Positions 1-8,537 of a stretch of DNA of 64,000 nt are shown here, one piece after another. The notes beneath the pieces were generated by a model. The model was not told the DNA's origin. It saw only the letters and a program-made list of their open reading frames with translations, and did no database searches. This stretch comes from Mesorhizobium sp. B2-4-15 (GTDB taxonomy: Bacteria; Pseudomonadota; Alphaproteobacteria; Rhizobiales; Rhizobiaceae), in assembly GCF_006658505.1 (NCBI RefSeq), contig NZ_VFUZ01000006.1, forward strand, positions 186,001 through 250,000. The letters are read 5' to 3'. The translations under genes were made by a program, and so were the position numbers. How positions within the stretch are numbered: position 1 is the stretch's first letter; every line of letters starts with the position of its first letter.

Positions 1-1342
1 TCGCCAGCAGGGAATGGATGCGCTTCGACCCAACGCCATGCTCGGCGGAAAAGGAACCGCCAATCTCCCGAAGCTGTTGATACAGGACGTCCTCGACCGC
101 CTTCGCGATGTGAGGAGCCAGCGGACCCTGGCGGTTGAGCACGATATGCAGGTTCCCATCGGCCAGATGGCCGAAGACATAGGGCACAAGTTCCGATTCG
201 ATCCCGGCAAGGCCGGGTATGATCCTTTCGAGATAGGTTGAAATCTCCGACAATGGCACGGATACGTCGAAGGAAGGCGCATTGGGATGAGCGCGGTAAA
301 GCACGCCGGTGTCCTCGCGCAGCCGCCACAAATCGTCCTCCTGCCGCCGTGAGCCGGCAATGATGCCGGTCGCTTCGGGATAGCGGTCCATCGCTTCCGA
401 ATAAATCCGCTCGAAATCCTCGCGCAGCGCGTCTTCGCGGGCCCCGCCAAGCGACAGCAGGAGAAACAGCGGCTGCTCGGGCGCAACCCCGGGTTCTGAC
501 CATCCATGCGCGGCGGCAGCCAGCCCGAAATACGAGTTCCACATCGCCTCCGCCGCGCGCAGATGCCCGACATCCGATTCCAGCGCCATGCGGATGGTCT
601 GCAAAGCCGCCTCGACCGACGGCAGGCCGAACAGCGCGGTGGCGGTGGCTCGCGGCGAAGGGTCGAGCTTGACGACCACGCGGGTGACGATGCCGAGCGT
701 GCCCTCGGCGCCGATGAAGAGATGCTTCAGGTCGTAGCCGGCGGAATTCTTCACCACCCGGGTCAGATCGGAATAGATTGATCCGTCGGCCAGCACGGCC
801 TCGAGGCCAAGCACGCGATGGCGCATGACGCCATTGCGAAAGGCCATTACCCCACCGGCATTGGTGGACACCATGCCGCCGATCGTGGCCGAGCCGCGCG
901 CGGCAAGGTCTATGCCCGGTTCCAGCCGGTGTTCGAGCGCGGCCTCCTGCAGGGCTTCCAGAGTGACGCCGGCGCCGACCACCGCGACGCGCTCGACCGG
1001 ATCGAGCCGATCGATGCGGTTCATGCGCGCCGTCGACAGGACGATCTCGCCGGGACGCGAAATGCTGCCCCCGACCAGGCCGGTCCGTCCGCCTTGCGGC
1101 ACAATGGGAACCTCGTTGCGGCGGCAGATGCGCACCACTGCCGCGACCTCCTCCGTCGACGAAGGCGTGACAATAATGCCGGCGCCGCAATCCGTGCCGT
1201 TCAACCCAAAGTCGATTGCCGTGGCATCGTCGCCGGTCCGCACGTTCGAGGCGCCGACGACACCGCGGATGCTGTCGACGACAGGCAATGGCACCGCCTG
1301 GCCTATCCAGCTCGTTTGCCCTGGAGAAGCGCCGCCGCTCAT
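1..1342 (-). CDS. FAD-binding oxidoreductase, GlcD/D-2-hydroxyacid dehydrogenase type (3' end outside window)
   Basis: Read leftward from ATG at 1342, an open frame of 447 codons runs off the window edge. The N-terminal half is an FAD PCMH-type domain: I see VPQGGRTGLVGG, the glycine-rich FAD-binding loop, and later ATIGGMVSTNAGG and GAEGTLGIVTRVVVKLDP. Close to the edge is GGSFSAEHGVGSKR, the C-terminal signature of glycolate/D-lactate/D-2-hydroxyglutarate dehydrogenases, so only about 20 residues are missing. Such enzymes oxidise D-2-hydroxy acids to 2-oxo acids. Its ATG overlaps the stop of the aminotransferase gene (ATGA), so it is the fourth gene of the Rieske operon. The substrate is unknown; a 2-hydroxy acid arising from the neighbouring aminotransferase is an inference. 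Confidence 0.85.
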   Translation of the reverse strand, partial: MSGGASPGQTSWIGQAVPLPVVDSIRGVVGASNVRTGDDATAIDFGLNGTDCGAGIIVTPSSTEEVAAVVRICRRNEVPIVPQGGRTGLVGGSISRPGEIVLSTARMNRIDRLDPVERVAVVGAGVTLEALQEAALEHRLEPGIDLAARGSATIGGMVSTNAGGVMAFRNGVMRHRVLGLEAVLADGSIYSDLTRVVKNSAGYDLKHLFIGAEGTLGIVTRVVVKLDPSPRATATALFGLPSVEAALQTIRMALESDVGHLRAAEAMWNSYFGLAAAAHGWSEPGVAPEQPLFLLLSLGGAREDALREDFERIYSEAMDRYPEATGIIAGSRRQEDDLWRLREDTGVLYRAHPNAPSFDVSVPLSEISTYLERIIPGLAGIESELVPYVFGHLADGNLHIVLNRQGPLAPHIAKAVEDVLYQQLREIGGSFSAEHGVGSKRIHSLLA

Positions 1343-2496
1343 TGTCCCGTCAATTCCTGGAGCGCAGTGATCAGCCGGTCGTTGTCCGCCGGGGAGCCGA
1401 TAGTGACGCGCAGAAAGCGCTCATAGCCGGCCTCACGCCACGCCTTGACGATAATCCCCTGCTCCAGGAGACCAGCGGCGAGGCTCGCACTGTCGCCCTT
1501 GCCCTCGAAGAACAGGAAGTTTGTTTGCGACGGCGCGACCTGGAAGCCAAAACCGGCGAGCGCGGCGGCGACACGGGCACGCTCGCCTCTGATGCGCCCC
1601 ACCGACGCCTTCATCCAACCTTCGTCGGCAAGGGCGGCAATAGCGGCTGTCTGCGCCGCGGCGTTGACGTTGAACGGCGTCTTCGCGGCGGCAATCACTC
1701 TCGCCAGTTCAAGGCCGGAACAGACGGCATAACCCGCGCGCAGTCCGGCCAGGCCATAAGCCTTCGAGAAGGTCCGCAGCACGACATGGTCGATAGAACT
1801 GTCGCGCAGAACCTCGATGCCGTCCGGCGCGCCGGGATCGGCAAACTCGAAATACGCCTCGTCGAGGACGAGAAGCGTGCCGGGCCGAACGGCGCCGATC
1901 AGCCGTCGCAAGCTGGAACGGTCGAGACCTGGGCCGACCGGGTTCCAGGGCGAGGATATGAAGACCACTCGTGGCCCGGCGGTGATCGCCGATTCGAGCG
2001 CGGCAAGGTCGAAGTCCATCTCCGGTGTCATGGCAATCTTGACGACATCAGCACCCGCCGCCAGGGGCTCTATCTCATGCAAGCCGAAGCTCGGCACCGT
2101 CGTCACCACCGAGGCGCCCGGCACCAGGACGGCACGCGAGATGGCGGCGATCATCTCCTCGGAGCCATTGCCGACGACGATCAGGTTGGGGTCGACCGTC
2201 AGTCTATCGCCAAGTGCCGTCCGCAAGGCCGTGCAGGCCGGATCGGCATAACGCCATGGCTCAAAGGACGAGGAGGCCAGCGCGGCGGTGACGGCAGGAG
2301 AACAACCGTCGGGGTTTTCGTTGCTGGCAAGCCGGGCGATGTCGTGGCGCCCGCTCAGCGCCCGCGCCATTGCGATGTTCATGCCGGCATTGTAGGGCGG
2401 CAATGCCGCGACATGCGGATTGAGTGGCAGGCTCGACGCTGGTTTGACCGACTGTTCCAAATCCCGACTTCCGTTTCCCCTGGCCACGCGCGGCAC
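1339..2496 (-). CDS. HisC-like PLP-dependent aminotransferase
   Basis: 385 residues, class I/II aminotransferase fold of the histidinol-phosphate aminotransferase family. Visible motifs are ASNENPDGCSP near residue 58, SPWNPVGP, LVLDEAYFEFAD and RTFSKAYGLAGLRAGYA, where the lysine of SKAYG is the expected PLP Schiff-base residue. The start is GTG at 2496, 10 bases after the stop of the reductase gene, and the stop overlaps the next ATG. Other his genes are absent and the neighbours are a Rieske oxygenase, its reductase and a 2-hydroxyacid dehydrogenase, so this is probably a catabolic aminotransferase for an amine or amino acid rather than a biosynthetic HisC. That reassignment is inferred from context only. 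Confidence 0.85.
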   Translation of the reverse strand: MPRVARGNGSRDLEQSVKPASSLPLNPHVAALPPYNAGMNIAMARALSGRHDIARLASNENPDGCSPAVTAALASSSFEPWRYADPACTALRTALGDRLTVDPNLIVVGNGSEEMIAAISRAVLVPGASVVTTVPSFGLHEIEPLAAGADVVKIAMTPEMDFDLAALESAITAGPRVVFISSPWNPVGPGLDRSSLRRLIGAVRPGTLLVLDEAYFEFADPGAPDGIEVLRDSSIDHVVLRTFSKAYGLAGLRAGYAVCSGLELARVIAAAKTPFNVNAAAQTAAIAALADEGWMKASVGRIRGERARVAAALAGFGFQVAPSQTNFLFFEGKGDSASLAAGLLEQGIIVKAWREAGYERFLRVTIGSPADNDRLITALQELTGQ

Positions 2497-2506
2497 GACG
2501 ATCTTG

Positions 2507-3637
2507 TCAAATATCCAGGACGACTGATCCGCGCGGCGTCGAGCAGCACAGCAGCACGTCGCCTGCCCTGAGCTCGTCCAGCGGTTCTTCGAAATAGGCG
2601 ACCTCTCCCGAAACCAGCCGCGACTTGCAGGTGCCGCAGATGCCGGCCCGGCAGCTGAATTCCGGTGTCAGGCCTTGATGCTCGGCGAAGTCGAGCAGCG
2701 ATGCCGCCGAGCCGTCCCAGACCGCCTTGAGGCCCGATTTTCGGAATTCCACGGTTGTCGCCTCGCCGGTCGCCTCGATCCTTGCCGATTGCACGGGAAC
2801 CGGGGGAGCTCGCACCGCATCCGGTTCGAGCACCGTCGCCGGGCCGAAAAATTCGTAGGCGATGCGATGCGTCGGCACGCCAAGGCCGCGCAACAGGGCG
2901 TAGATCGCCTGCATAAACGGTGGTGGCCCACAGAGGTAGAAGTCATAGTCATCGATCGGCAGCAGGCGCTGGAGCACGTCTCGCGAAATCATGCCCTCGC
3001 TGTGGAAGCGCCGCTCGGCCCTGTCGCGCTCGGACGGCGATCGGTAGCAGTAATGGGCGATCAGCCTGGGCCGGGTGGCGACAAGGCCCGCCACCTCGTC
3101 GCGCAACGCATGCACGTCGCCGTTCTCGCAGGCGTGAATGAAGGTGGCCTGGCGGTCCGGCGTCGAGGCCAGCGCATGCAGCATCGACACCATCGGCGTC
3201 AGCCCGACGCCGCCGCTGAGCAGCACGACCGGGCGGGTGCTGGTCCTGTCGAGCACGAAATCGCCGCGCGGCCCTTCAGCTTGAAGCACATCGCCGACAT
3301 CGATCCGGTCATGCAGGAAGCACGAGCCTGTCCCGTCGCGAAGCCCCGGCGCGGGTGCGACCTCGCGCTTGACGCTGATCCGGTAGCGGCCCTCGCTGGC
3401 CGGCGAACAGGAGACGCTGTAGTTGCGCAGCACGTATCCCCTTTCGCCAGCGGCATTCCCGGGCACCGGAATGCGGAACACCAGGAACTGGCCCGGCTCG
3501 AAAGCGCGCCAGTCGCGTGGATTGACCGGTTCGAAATGAAACGACGTGATGACGGCGCTCTCCTTCACCTTCGCGACCACCTTCAGGTCGCGAAACCCGC
3601 TGCTTGCGATAGAGTCGCGGGCGGTGAATGCGTTCAT
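2507..3637 (-). CDS. Reductase component of a Rieske oxygenase (FAD/NAD + C-terminal [2Fe-2S])
   Basis: 376 residues. The order is an FAD-binding beta barrel (LRNYSVSCSP, about residues 90-100), an NAD(P)-binding domain (LLSGGVGLTPMVSML, and YLCGPPPFMQAIY), then a plant-type ferredoxin domain with FSCRAGICGTCKSRL and a final cysteine in LLCCSTP that give the four [2Fe-2S] ligands. This layout is that of glycine-betaine/carnitine demethylase and vanillate demethylase reductases, which pass electrons from NAD(P)H to the oxygenase. Its ATG overlaps the oxygenase stop codon (ATGA at 3634-3637), which marks the two as one two-component enzyme. Confidence 0.9.
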   Translation of the reverse strand: MNAFTARDSIASSGFRDLKVVAKVKESAVITSFHFEPVNPRDWRAFEPGQFLVFRIPVPGNAAGERGYVLRNYSVSCSPASEGRYRISVKREVAPAPGLRDGTGSCFLHDRIDVGDVLQAEGPRGDFVLDRTSTRPVVLLSGGVGLTPMVSMLHALASTPDRQATFIHACENGDVHALRDEVAGLVATRPRLIAHYCYRSPSERDRAERRFHSEGMISRDVLQRLLPIDDYDFYLCGPPPFMQAIYALLRGLGVPTHRIAYEFFGPATVLEPDAVRAPPVPVQSARIEATGEATTVEFRKSGLKAVWDGSAASLLDFAEHQGLTPEFSCRAGICGTCKSRLVSGEVAYFEEPLDELRAGDVLLCCSTPRGSVVLDI

Positions 3638-4674
3638 TCGGCGGCCGCCAATTCCTGGCTCTCGCTGGCGATCAGCTTGGCCAGATTGCGGCGGAAGCGC
3701 AGCGGCCCGACATCGATCTTCAGATCGAGATTGGGTGTGTGCTTGTCGGCCATGCCCTTGTGCACGGCATTGAGCACGACGCGGTCCTCGTCGAAGGCGC
3801 CACGCACTGACGTGGCGAACTGGCGCGAAACCTCCAGATCGTCGGGCGCGAAATTGCGCATCTGGAACCAGTAGTATTTCGTCTGGTTCTCATCGGCCGG
3901 CGTCATGAAGTTGTAGCTGTCCATGAGGAACACATCCTCGTGCAGCGGCTTGCCCTCGCCGCCGGTGCGGGCCGGCACGAAGATCGCCTTGATGATCGCG
4001 TTGGAGGGGTAACGCACCTCATAGTGCTGCTTGCGGTCGCAATTGCCGGCGAATTTGAGGAAGGGCGCATAGAAAGGCGCCGGCTCCGCATCGACGACCC
4101 AGCGCCACACGGTCACACCGTCAGTGCCGACCGTGGTTTCGAGCGGCGCATCCTCCATGGCCTGGACGCCGCCGAAGGAGGATTGGTGGACCCACGACAC
4201 ATGTGAGGGATCGAGCAGGTTATCGGTCATGTAGAGATAATTGCAATCCAGCGACATCGACTCGCCGCGGTTGACGCCCCATGCCGGATCGCCCCAGTGG
4301 TCGACCTCGAAAATCAAGGCGGGATCGGCCTTTGCCGCCTCGCCCATCCATATCCAGAGCAGCCCGTAGCGTTCGGCGATCGGATAGGAGCGGACGCATG
4401 CGACATGCGGTATCTTTTCCGCGCCCGGCACCCGCGTGCAGGTTCCCGTGCTGTCGAAGGTCAGGCCGTGATAGCCGCATTCGACCGTGTCACCCTTGAT
4501 GCGGCCCATGGACAGAGGCAGCTTGCGATGCGGACAGGCGTCTTCGAGCGCTGCCACCAGGCCATCGGTCCGTCGGTAGAGGACAATGTCCTCGCCAAGG
4601 ATTCGGACGGGCACCAGCCGGTCGGCGACCTCATGATCCCATGCGGCAACGTACCAGCAGTTTCGAAGAAACAT
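3634..4674 (-). CDS. Rieske [2Fe-2S] oxygenase, vanillate demethylase/VanA-like
   Basis: 346 residues from ATG 4674, chosen over an in-frame upstream start at 4743 because GGGGAGG sits just upstream and the product then begins MFLRNCWYVAAW like VanA-type proteins. The Rieske cluster ligands are C47, H49, C66 and H69 (CPHR...CGYHG). The mononuclear iron region is DNLLDPSHVSWVH, with H158 and H163 as likely ligands. VanA-type enzymes hydroxylate or demethylate aromatic and other small compounds. First gene of a tightly overlapping operon with its reductase, an aminotransferase and an FAD dehydrogenase, divergent from a LysR gene. Substrate unknown. Confidence 0.9.
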   Translation of the reverse strand: MFLRNCWYVAAWDHEVADRLVPVRILGEDIVLYRRTDGLVAALEDACPHRKLPLSMGRIKGDTVECGYHGLTFDSTGTCTRVPGAEKIPHVACVRSYPIAERYGLLWIWMGEAAKADPALIFEVDHWGDPAWGVNRGESMSLDCNYLYMTDNLLDPSHVSWVHQSSFGGVQAMEDAPLETTVGTDGVTVWRWVVDAEPAPFYAPFLKFAGNCDRKQHYEVRYPSNAIIKAIFVPARTGGEGKPLHEDVFLMDSYNFMTPADENQTKYYWFQMRNFAPDDLEVSRQFATSVRGAFDEDRVVLNAVHKGMADKHTPNLDLKIDVGPLRFRRNLAKLIASESQELAAAE

Positions 4675-4754
4675 GGCGTCCTCCCCAGCTTGTGAACACG
4701 AAAACGGATATCGTGCGAGCTTGGGACGACATAGGGCTTGCATCTGCGTTCTAT

Positions 4755-4769
4755 TTTAGAAAAACTAAA
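4755..4769. promoter_or_regulatory. Candidate LysR operator in the divergent promoter
   Basis: TTTAG-AAAAA-CTAAA is a perfect interrupted inverted repeat lying between the Rieske operon (start 4674, minus) and the LysR gene (start 4798, plus). GcvA-like LysR proteins favour short CTAA-type half sites in such intergenic regions. The role is inferred from position and symmetry. Confidence 0.4.
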
Positions 4770-4797
4770 TCAAGCCGACCCCAGGATCGTTGCCCAG

Positions 4798-5715
4798 GTG
4801 AACAAGACGCCCCCGTTGCGTGCGATACAGGCCTTCGAGGCTTTCGGCAGGTGCGGCAGCGTAACCGCCGCGGCGAACGAGCTTGGAGTGTCGGTCGGCG
4901 CGGTCAGCCAACAGATACGCAAGGCCGAAGATGCCCTGGAGGCGAGGCTGTTGGAACGGCGCGGCAGGAGCGTGGCCCTCACTGCGTTGGGCCGTGTCTA
5001 TCACGCAGCGGTTTCCGTCGGATTCGAACAGATTCGCGAGGCTCAGGATGTCATCGAACGGGCCCGCTCCGCGGACACTTTGACCGTCTCCTGCCTGCCA
5101 TCGCTGGCCAGCAAATGGATCGGCCCGCAACTGCTGGATTGGCAGGCCAGCCATGCCGGCGCGACGGTGCGCTTGGTCGGCGCCGAGACAGAGCCCCGAT
5201 TGGATACAGAAGAGTTCGACTTCCGTATTTCCTACGGTGACAAGTATCGTGATTTCAACCACTACACCGAACTGTTCACGGATTGGGTGGTGCCGGCATG
5301 CTCGCCGGCGCTGCTCGCAAAGCATCCTGTGCGCAAACCCGCCGACATTCTTGATCTGCCGCTTCTCAGCATAGAGTGGGCCCGCGACCACCGCTCGCCG
5401 CCAGGTTGGGCGGAATGGGCCGCAAGCATCAGGGCGTCGTACAGAAAGGCTTCAGGTGAAGTCGCCTTCTCTTTGTCGAGCGCCGCGATCGATGCCGCGA
5501 CAAACGGAAGGGGCATCGTGCTGGCGCAACTTTCGATGGCCGCCGAAGACATCGCGTCCGGCCGGCTCGTCATACCTTTCAATCAACGTCTAAGATTGCC
5601 CCAGGCCTATTTCCTTGCCTGGGACCGTGCCGCCTTGCAAAAGCCCTTCGGTCCGGAACTGCGCGCATGGATCGTTTCGATTTCCAAGCGGATGGGCGCA
5701 GCGTTAACGGGCTAA
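4798..5715 (+). CDS. LysR-family regulator, GcvA-like
   Basis: About 305 residues from GTG 4798, a start chosen because the product then begins VNKTPPLRAIQAFEAF, matching the usual N-terminus of GcvA-like proteins. A longer TTG start at 4738 is possible but would run through the probable operator. The winged HTH is at roughly residues 5-65 (GSVTAAANELGVSVGAVSQQIRKAE), followed by a LysR substrate domain with CLPSLASKWIGPQL and DFRISYGD. It is divergent from the Rieske/aminotransferase operon, which it most likely controls. Confidence 0.85.
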   Translation: MNKTPPLRAIQAFEAFGRCGSVTAAANELGVSVGAVSQQIRKAEDALEARLLERRGRSVALTALGRVYHAAVSVGFEQIREAQDVIERARSADTLTVSCLPSLASKWIGPQLLDWQASHAGATVRLVGAETEPRLDTEEFDFRISYGDKYRDFNHYTELFTDWVVPACSPALLAKHPVRKPADILDLPLLSIEWARDHRSPPGWAEWAASIRASYRKASGEVAFSLSSAAIDAATNGRGIVLAQLSMAAEDIASGRLVIPFNQRLRLPQAYFLAWDRAALQKPFGPELRAWIVSISKRMGAALTG

Positions 5716-5719
5716 CTGA

Positions 5720-6084
<365 letters not shown>

Positions 6085-6085
<1 letters not shown>

Positions 6086-6510
6086 TGCTTTATCTCGACA
6101 CGTCGCTGATCGTCGCGGCGCTCTCCAATGAAGCGATGACGCCGCGCGTTCAGGCCTGGCTGGCGGAGCAGGATGCGGCGCAGCTTCTGATCAGCGACTG
6201 GACCATCACCGAGATGTCTTCGGCCATGGCGATCAAGCTGCGGACCGGCCAGATCAGCCTGGAGCAGCGCGCCGGGGCGCTCGCCATGTTCAACAAGCTG
6301 GTCGCCGAGAGCTTCACCGTACTCGGCGTGATGGGCAGGCAATTCCGGACCGCGGCGAAGTTTGCAGATCAGCATCTGCTTGGGCTTCGAGCCGGCGATG
6401 TGCTGCATCTCGCCATTGCATCGGAGCATGGCGCCACGGTGCACACGCTCGACCAGCGGCTCGGCGAGGCCGGTCCAGCGCTCGGTGTGCCGACGCGGTT
6501 GCTGACATGA
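6085..6510 (+). CDS. vapC: VapC-type PIN-domain ribonuclease toxin
   Basis: 141 residues, PIN domain. The acidic active-site residues are recognisable in MLYLDTS (D5), TITEMSSA (E near 43), [10 protein letters not shown] (D near 104) and TLDQRL (D near 122). VapC toxins cleave tRNA or rRNA and are neutralised by the antitoxin encoded immediately upstream, whose stop overlaps this start. All key residues are present, so it is probably functional. Its location 30 bases from a guaA-end repeat fits the role of such modules in mobile DNA. Confidence 0.9.
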
Positions 6511-6537
6511 AGCAGGCCCTCCCGCTGCTTTTACCCC

Positions 6538-6555
6538 TCACTCCCACTCGATTGT
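6538..6555. repeat. guaA 3'-end fragment, candidate att site (copy 1)
   Basis: TCACTCCCACTCGATTGT is identical to 37062-37079 and in the same orientation. Read on the minus strand it is the end of a reading frame, TIEWE-stop, the conserved C-terminus of GMP synthase, but no guaA body follows it. The 3' end of guaA is a known integration target of Mesorhizobium ICEs (IntG/attG). I read it as an att scar. Confidence 0.65.
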
Positions 6556-6730
6556 CTTGACGCAGTTAAGCCCTTTCCGCGTCTTTTTGGGTGTGGGCCT
6601 AGCACCAACAACGCAAATTAATTCGCCGGAACAGAAGCAAAACAACTGGAAACAGGCCGAGTGCCCGGACCCAATTGAGCAGCGCTGCTGATTATGCGCG
6701 GCGCAGATATCGCTTGAAAAAGCGGTGGAC

Positions 6731-6859
6731 GGGCGATCGGATTGCCGCCGGATTAGCGACGAGCAGAAGCGGGCGATCGTGCAGGAAACGGAGAAGCCCG
6801 GCGTCGCCGTGGCACAGGTCTGCGCCGTTGCGCCCGAGGTCGAACGGCGGAGCCGTTGC
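6731..6859 (+). pseudogene. Remnant of an IS66-type transposase OrfA
   Basis: A short stretch translates to RRISDEQKRAIVQET followed by KPGVAVAQVCAV, resembling the N-terminal HTH of IS66-family TnpA/OrfA proteins. The similarity ends after about 40 residues and no full transposase or terminal repeats follow. It is in frame with the downstream FMN-binding gene, which could mislead start calling. It lies next to the guaA-end repeat. Confidence 0.5.
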
Positions 6860-6863
6860 CAAC

Positions 6864-6880
6864 TGACAGCCAATTGTCAG
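6864..6880 (+). promoter_or_regulatory. Tandem TGACAG-type box, candidate response-regulator site
   Basis: TGACAG-CCAAT-TGTCAG has hexamers 11 bp apart and lies 78 bp upstream of the FMN-binding gene. The PepSY/RR/HK operon has TGACAG-CGGAT-TGACAG in the same orientation and spacing before its first gene. An 11-bp repeat period is typical of OmpR/PhoB-family binding. Confidence 0.5.
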
Positions 6881-6958
6881 CTTCGTCGTGGGATAATGCG
6901 TCCCAAGCGATCCAGAATGGATTCGCTAGTGCATAAGCCAAGCTGGATTGAAACGCGG

Positions 6959-7792
6959 ATGAAAAAGATTGCCCTGTCGCTCTTCGTGATCGCCGCCTCC
7001 GGCGCCTATGTCTGGGAACAACCTGGCAAGGCCCAGACGGACGATATGCTTGGTTCGGCGCTTCCTGCCGACGCTACGGAGCGTGATGTCGGGCAGCCAG
7101 CCATCCCCGCAACACCCGCGGACACCGCCCCTAGCCCAGCGCCGGCCTTGCTCGAGCCTCGCCGGCACAGCGCGCGGCTGGAGCCCCGTGTCGACGTGCC
7201 GTCGTCGGCGGTCGGCAAGGAAATGACGGCGGCTATTCCGATGCCCGCACCAGAGCCGGAGCAAGCCGCGGTCAGGCTATCGCAGGCGTCGCGGGTGCCG
7301 GCCTCCCAGCCCACTGCCCCGGCACCGGCGCCAGCCGTGGCCAAACCTCAGCCGAGCGTCGCTGCTGAAACGCAGGAGACTTCGTCATTCGCCGTAACTC
7401 CCGCCGTGTACATCCCTATCCCACAATCGCGGCCGGACTATCCCCAAGCACCGGCTCGCGTCATCCGCGCAGGAATGAAGGCGATCGCGACAAGTCCGGC
7501 CACGCACGGTTTCAGGGACGGAACATATGCCGGTCCCGTTACGGACGCCTATTATGGCCCTATGCAGATCCAGGTTTCCATACAGGGCGGCCGCCTGACC
7601 GCGCTGAAAGTGCTGAAATATCCCTCGGACCGGAGCACCTCCGTCCGCATCAACAGAGAGGCGCTGCCCATGTTGCGCGACGAGGCGATCAGCGCGCAAA
7701 GCGCCAATGTAGACATCATCTCAGGCGCAACGCTGAGCAGCAGGGCCTTCATCCAATCGCTCCACGGCGCGCTGAGGAAGGCTTCTTCCTAA
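6959..7792 (+). CDS. Membrane-anchored FMN-binding domain protein
   Basis: 277 residues from ATG 6959, chosen because it gives an N-terminal signal anchor (MKKIALSLFVIAASGAYVW); an in-frame extension upstream is an IS remnant. Residues 25-155 are a Pro/Ala-rich low-complexity linker. The C-terminal 90 residues form an FMN_bind domain with GFRDGTYAGP and the flavinylation motif DIISGAT, in which T258 should receive FMN through a phosphoester bond from ApbE, encoded 4 bases downstream. It probably acts outside the cytoplasmic membrane as the electron acceptor or carrier of the RnfD-FNR fusion encoded third in the operon. Confidence 0.85.
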   Translation: MKKIALSLFVIAASGAYVWEQPGKAQTDDMLGSALPADATERDVGQPAIPATPADTAPSPAPALLEPRRHSARLEPRVDVPSSAVGKEMTAAIPMPAPEPEQAAVRLSQASRVPASQPTAPAPAPAVAKPQPSVAAETQETSSFAVTPAVYIPIPQSRPDYPQAPARVIRAGMKAIATSPATHGFRDGTYAGPVTDAYYGPMQIQVSIQGGRLTALKVLKYPSDRSTSVRINREALPMLRDEAISAQSANVDIISGATLSSRAFIQSLHGALRKASS

Positions 7793-7796
7793 TTCG

Positions 7797-8537
7797 ATGC
7801 GCGAAACCCGCGTTCTGATGGGAATGCCCATTACGGTCGACATCGGTGGCGCATCTGGCACGCTGGTCGAGGACGTCTTCGGCTATTTCGACCGGATCGA
7901 CCGGCGCTTCAGCACGTACAAGACCGACAGCGAGATTTCCGCCATCAATCGCGGCGACGTTCCGGTCAAGGATTGGAGCGGCGAAATGATGGAAGTGCTG
8001 GCACTTGGCGAGCGGACGAAGAACGAGACGGGCGGTTACTTCGACATGCGCAGGCCGGACGGCTCGCTCGATCCTTCGGGGATCGTCAAAGGGTGGGCCA
8101 TCCGCAACGCCGCGGGCCTCGTTCGTCAAGCGGGCGTCGAGGACTTCTTCATCGAAGCCGGCGGCGACGTCCAGTCGAACGGTAAGAACGCCTCCGGAAC
8201 CGACTGGAGCGTCGGCATCCGCAATCCCTTCAAAATGGATGAAATCGTCAAGGTCATCTACCCGCGTGGTCTCGGCGTCGCGACCTCCGGCACCTATGCG
8301 CGCGGACAACACATCTACAACCCGCATGGGTTCGATGATCCGATCACCGGGATCGTCAGCCTGACGGTTGTCGGACCCGATGTGCTCGACGCAGATCGCT
8401 TCGCCACCGCCGCCTTCGCAATGGGCCTGGATGGTATCCACTTCATCGAGCAGCTTTCCGGACTCGAGGGCTATGTCATCGACATCGACGGTCGGGCAAC
8501 GCTGACAACCGGTTTCGGAGATCTATGCGAACCATGA
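7797..8537 (+). CDS. apbE: FAD:protein FMN transferase (ApbE family)
   Basis: 246 residues, shorter than the usual 300-350. Family motifs are GMPITVDI near the start, FSTYKTDSEISAIN, DPSGIVKGWAI and FIEAGGDVQSNG, then TSGTYARG and a C-terminal DADRFATAAFAMG. ApbE transfers FMN from FAD to a Thr/Ser in [S/T]GAT-type motifs, and its obvious client is the upstream FMN-binding protein. No signal peptide is visible, so it may act before export, or the true start may lie elsewhere. It overlaps the next gene by 13 bases. Confidence 0.88.
   Translation: MRETRVLMGMPITVDIGGASGTLVEDVFGYFDRIDRRFSTYKTDSEISAINRGDVPVKDWSGEMMEVLALGERTKNETGGYFDMRRPDGSLDPSGIVKGWAIRNAAGLVRQAGVEDFFIEAGGDVQSNGKNASGTDWSVGIRNPFKMDEIVKVIYPRGLGVATSGTYARGQHIYNPHGFDDPITGIVSLTVVGPDVLDADRFATAAFAMGLDGIHFIEQLSGLEGYVIDIDGRATLTTGFGDLCEP

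Noticed and set aside
1339..2496. Assignment of the aminotransferase as histidine-biosynthetic hisC
   Set aside because: The fold is HisC-like, but no other his genes are near and the operon is a Rieske-oxygenase catabolic set.
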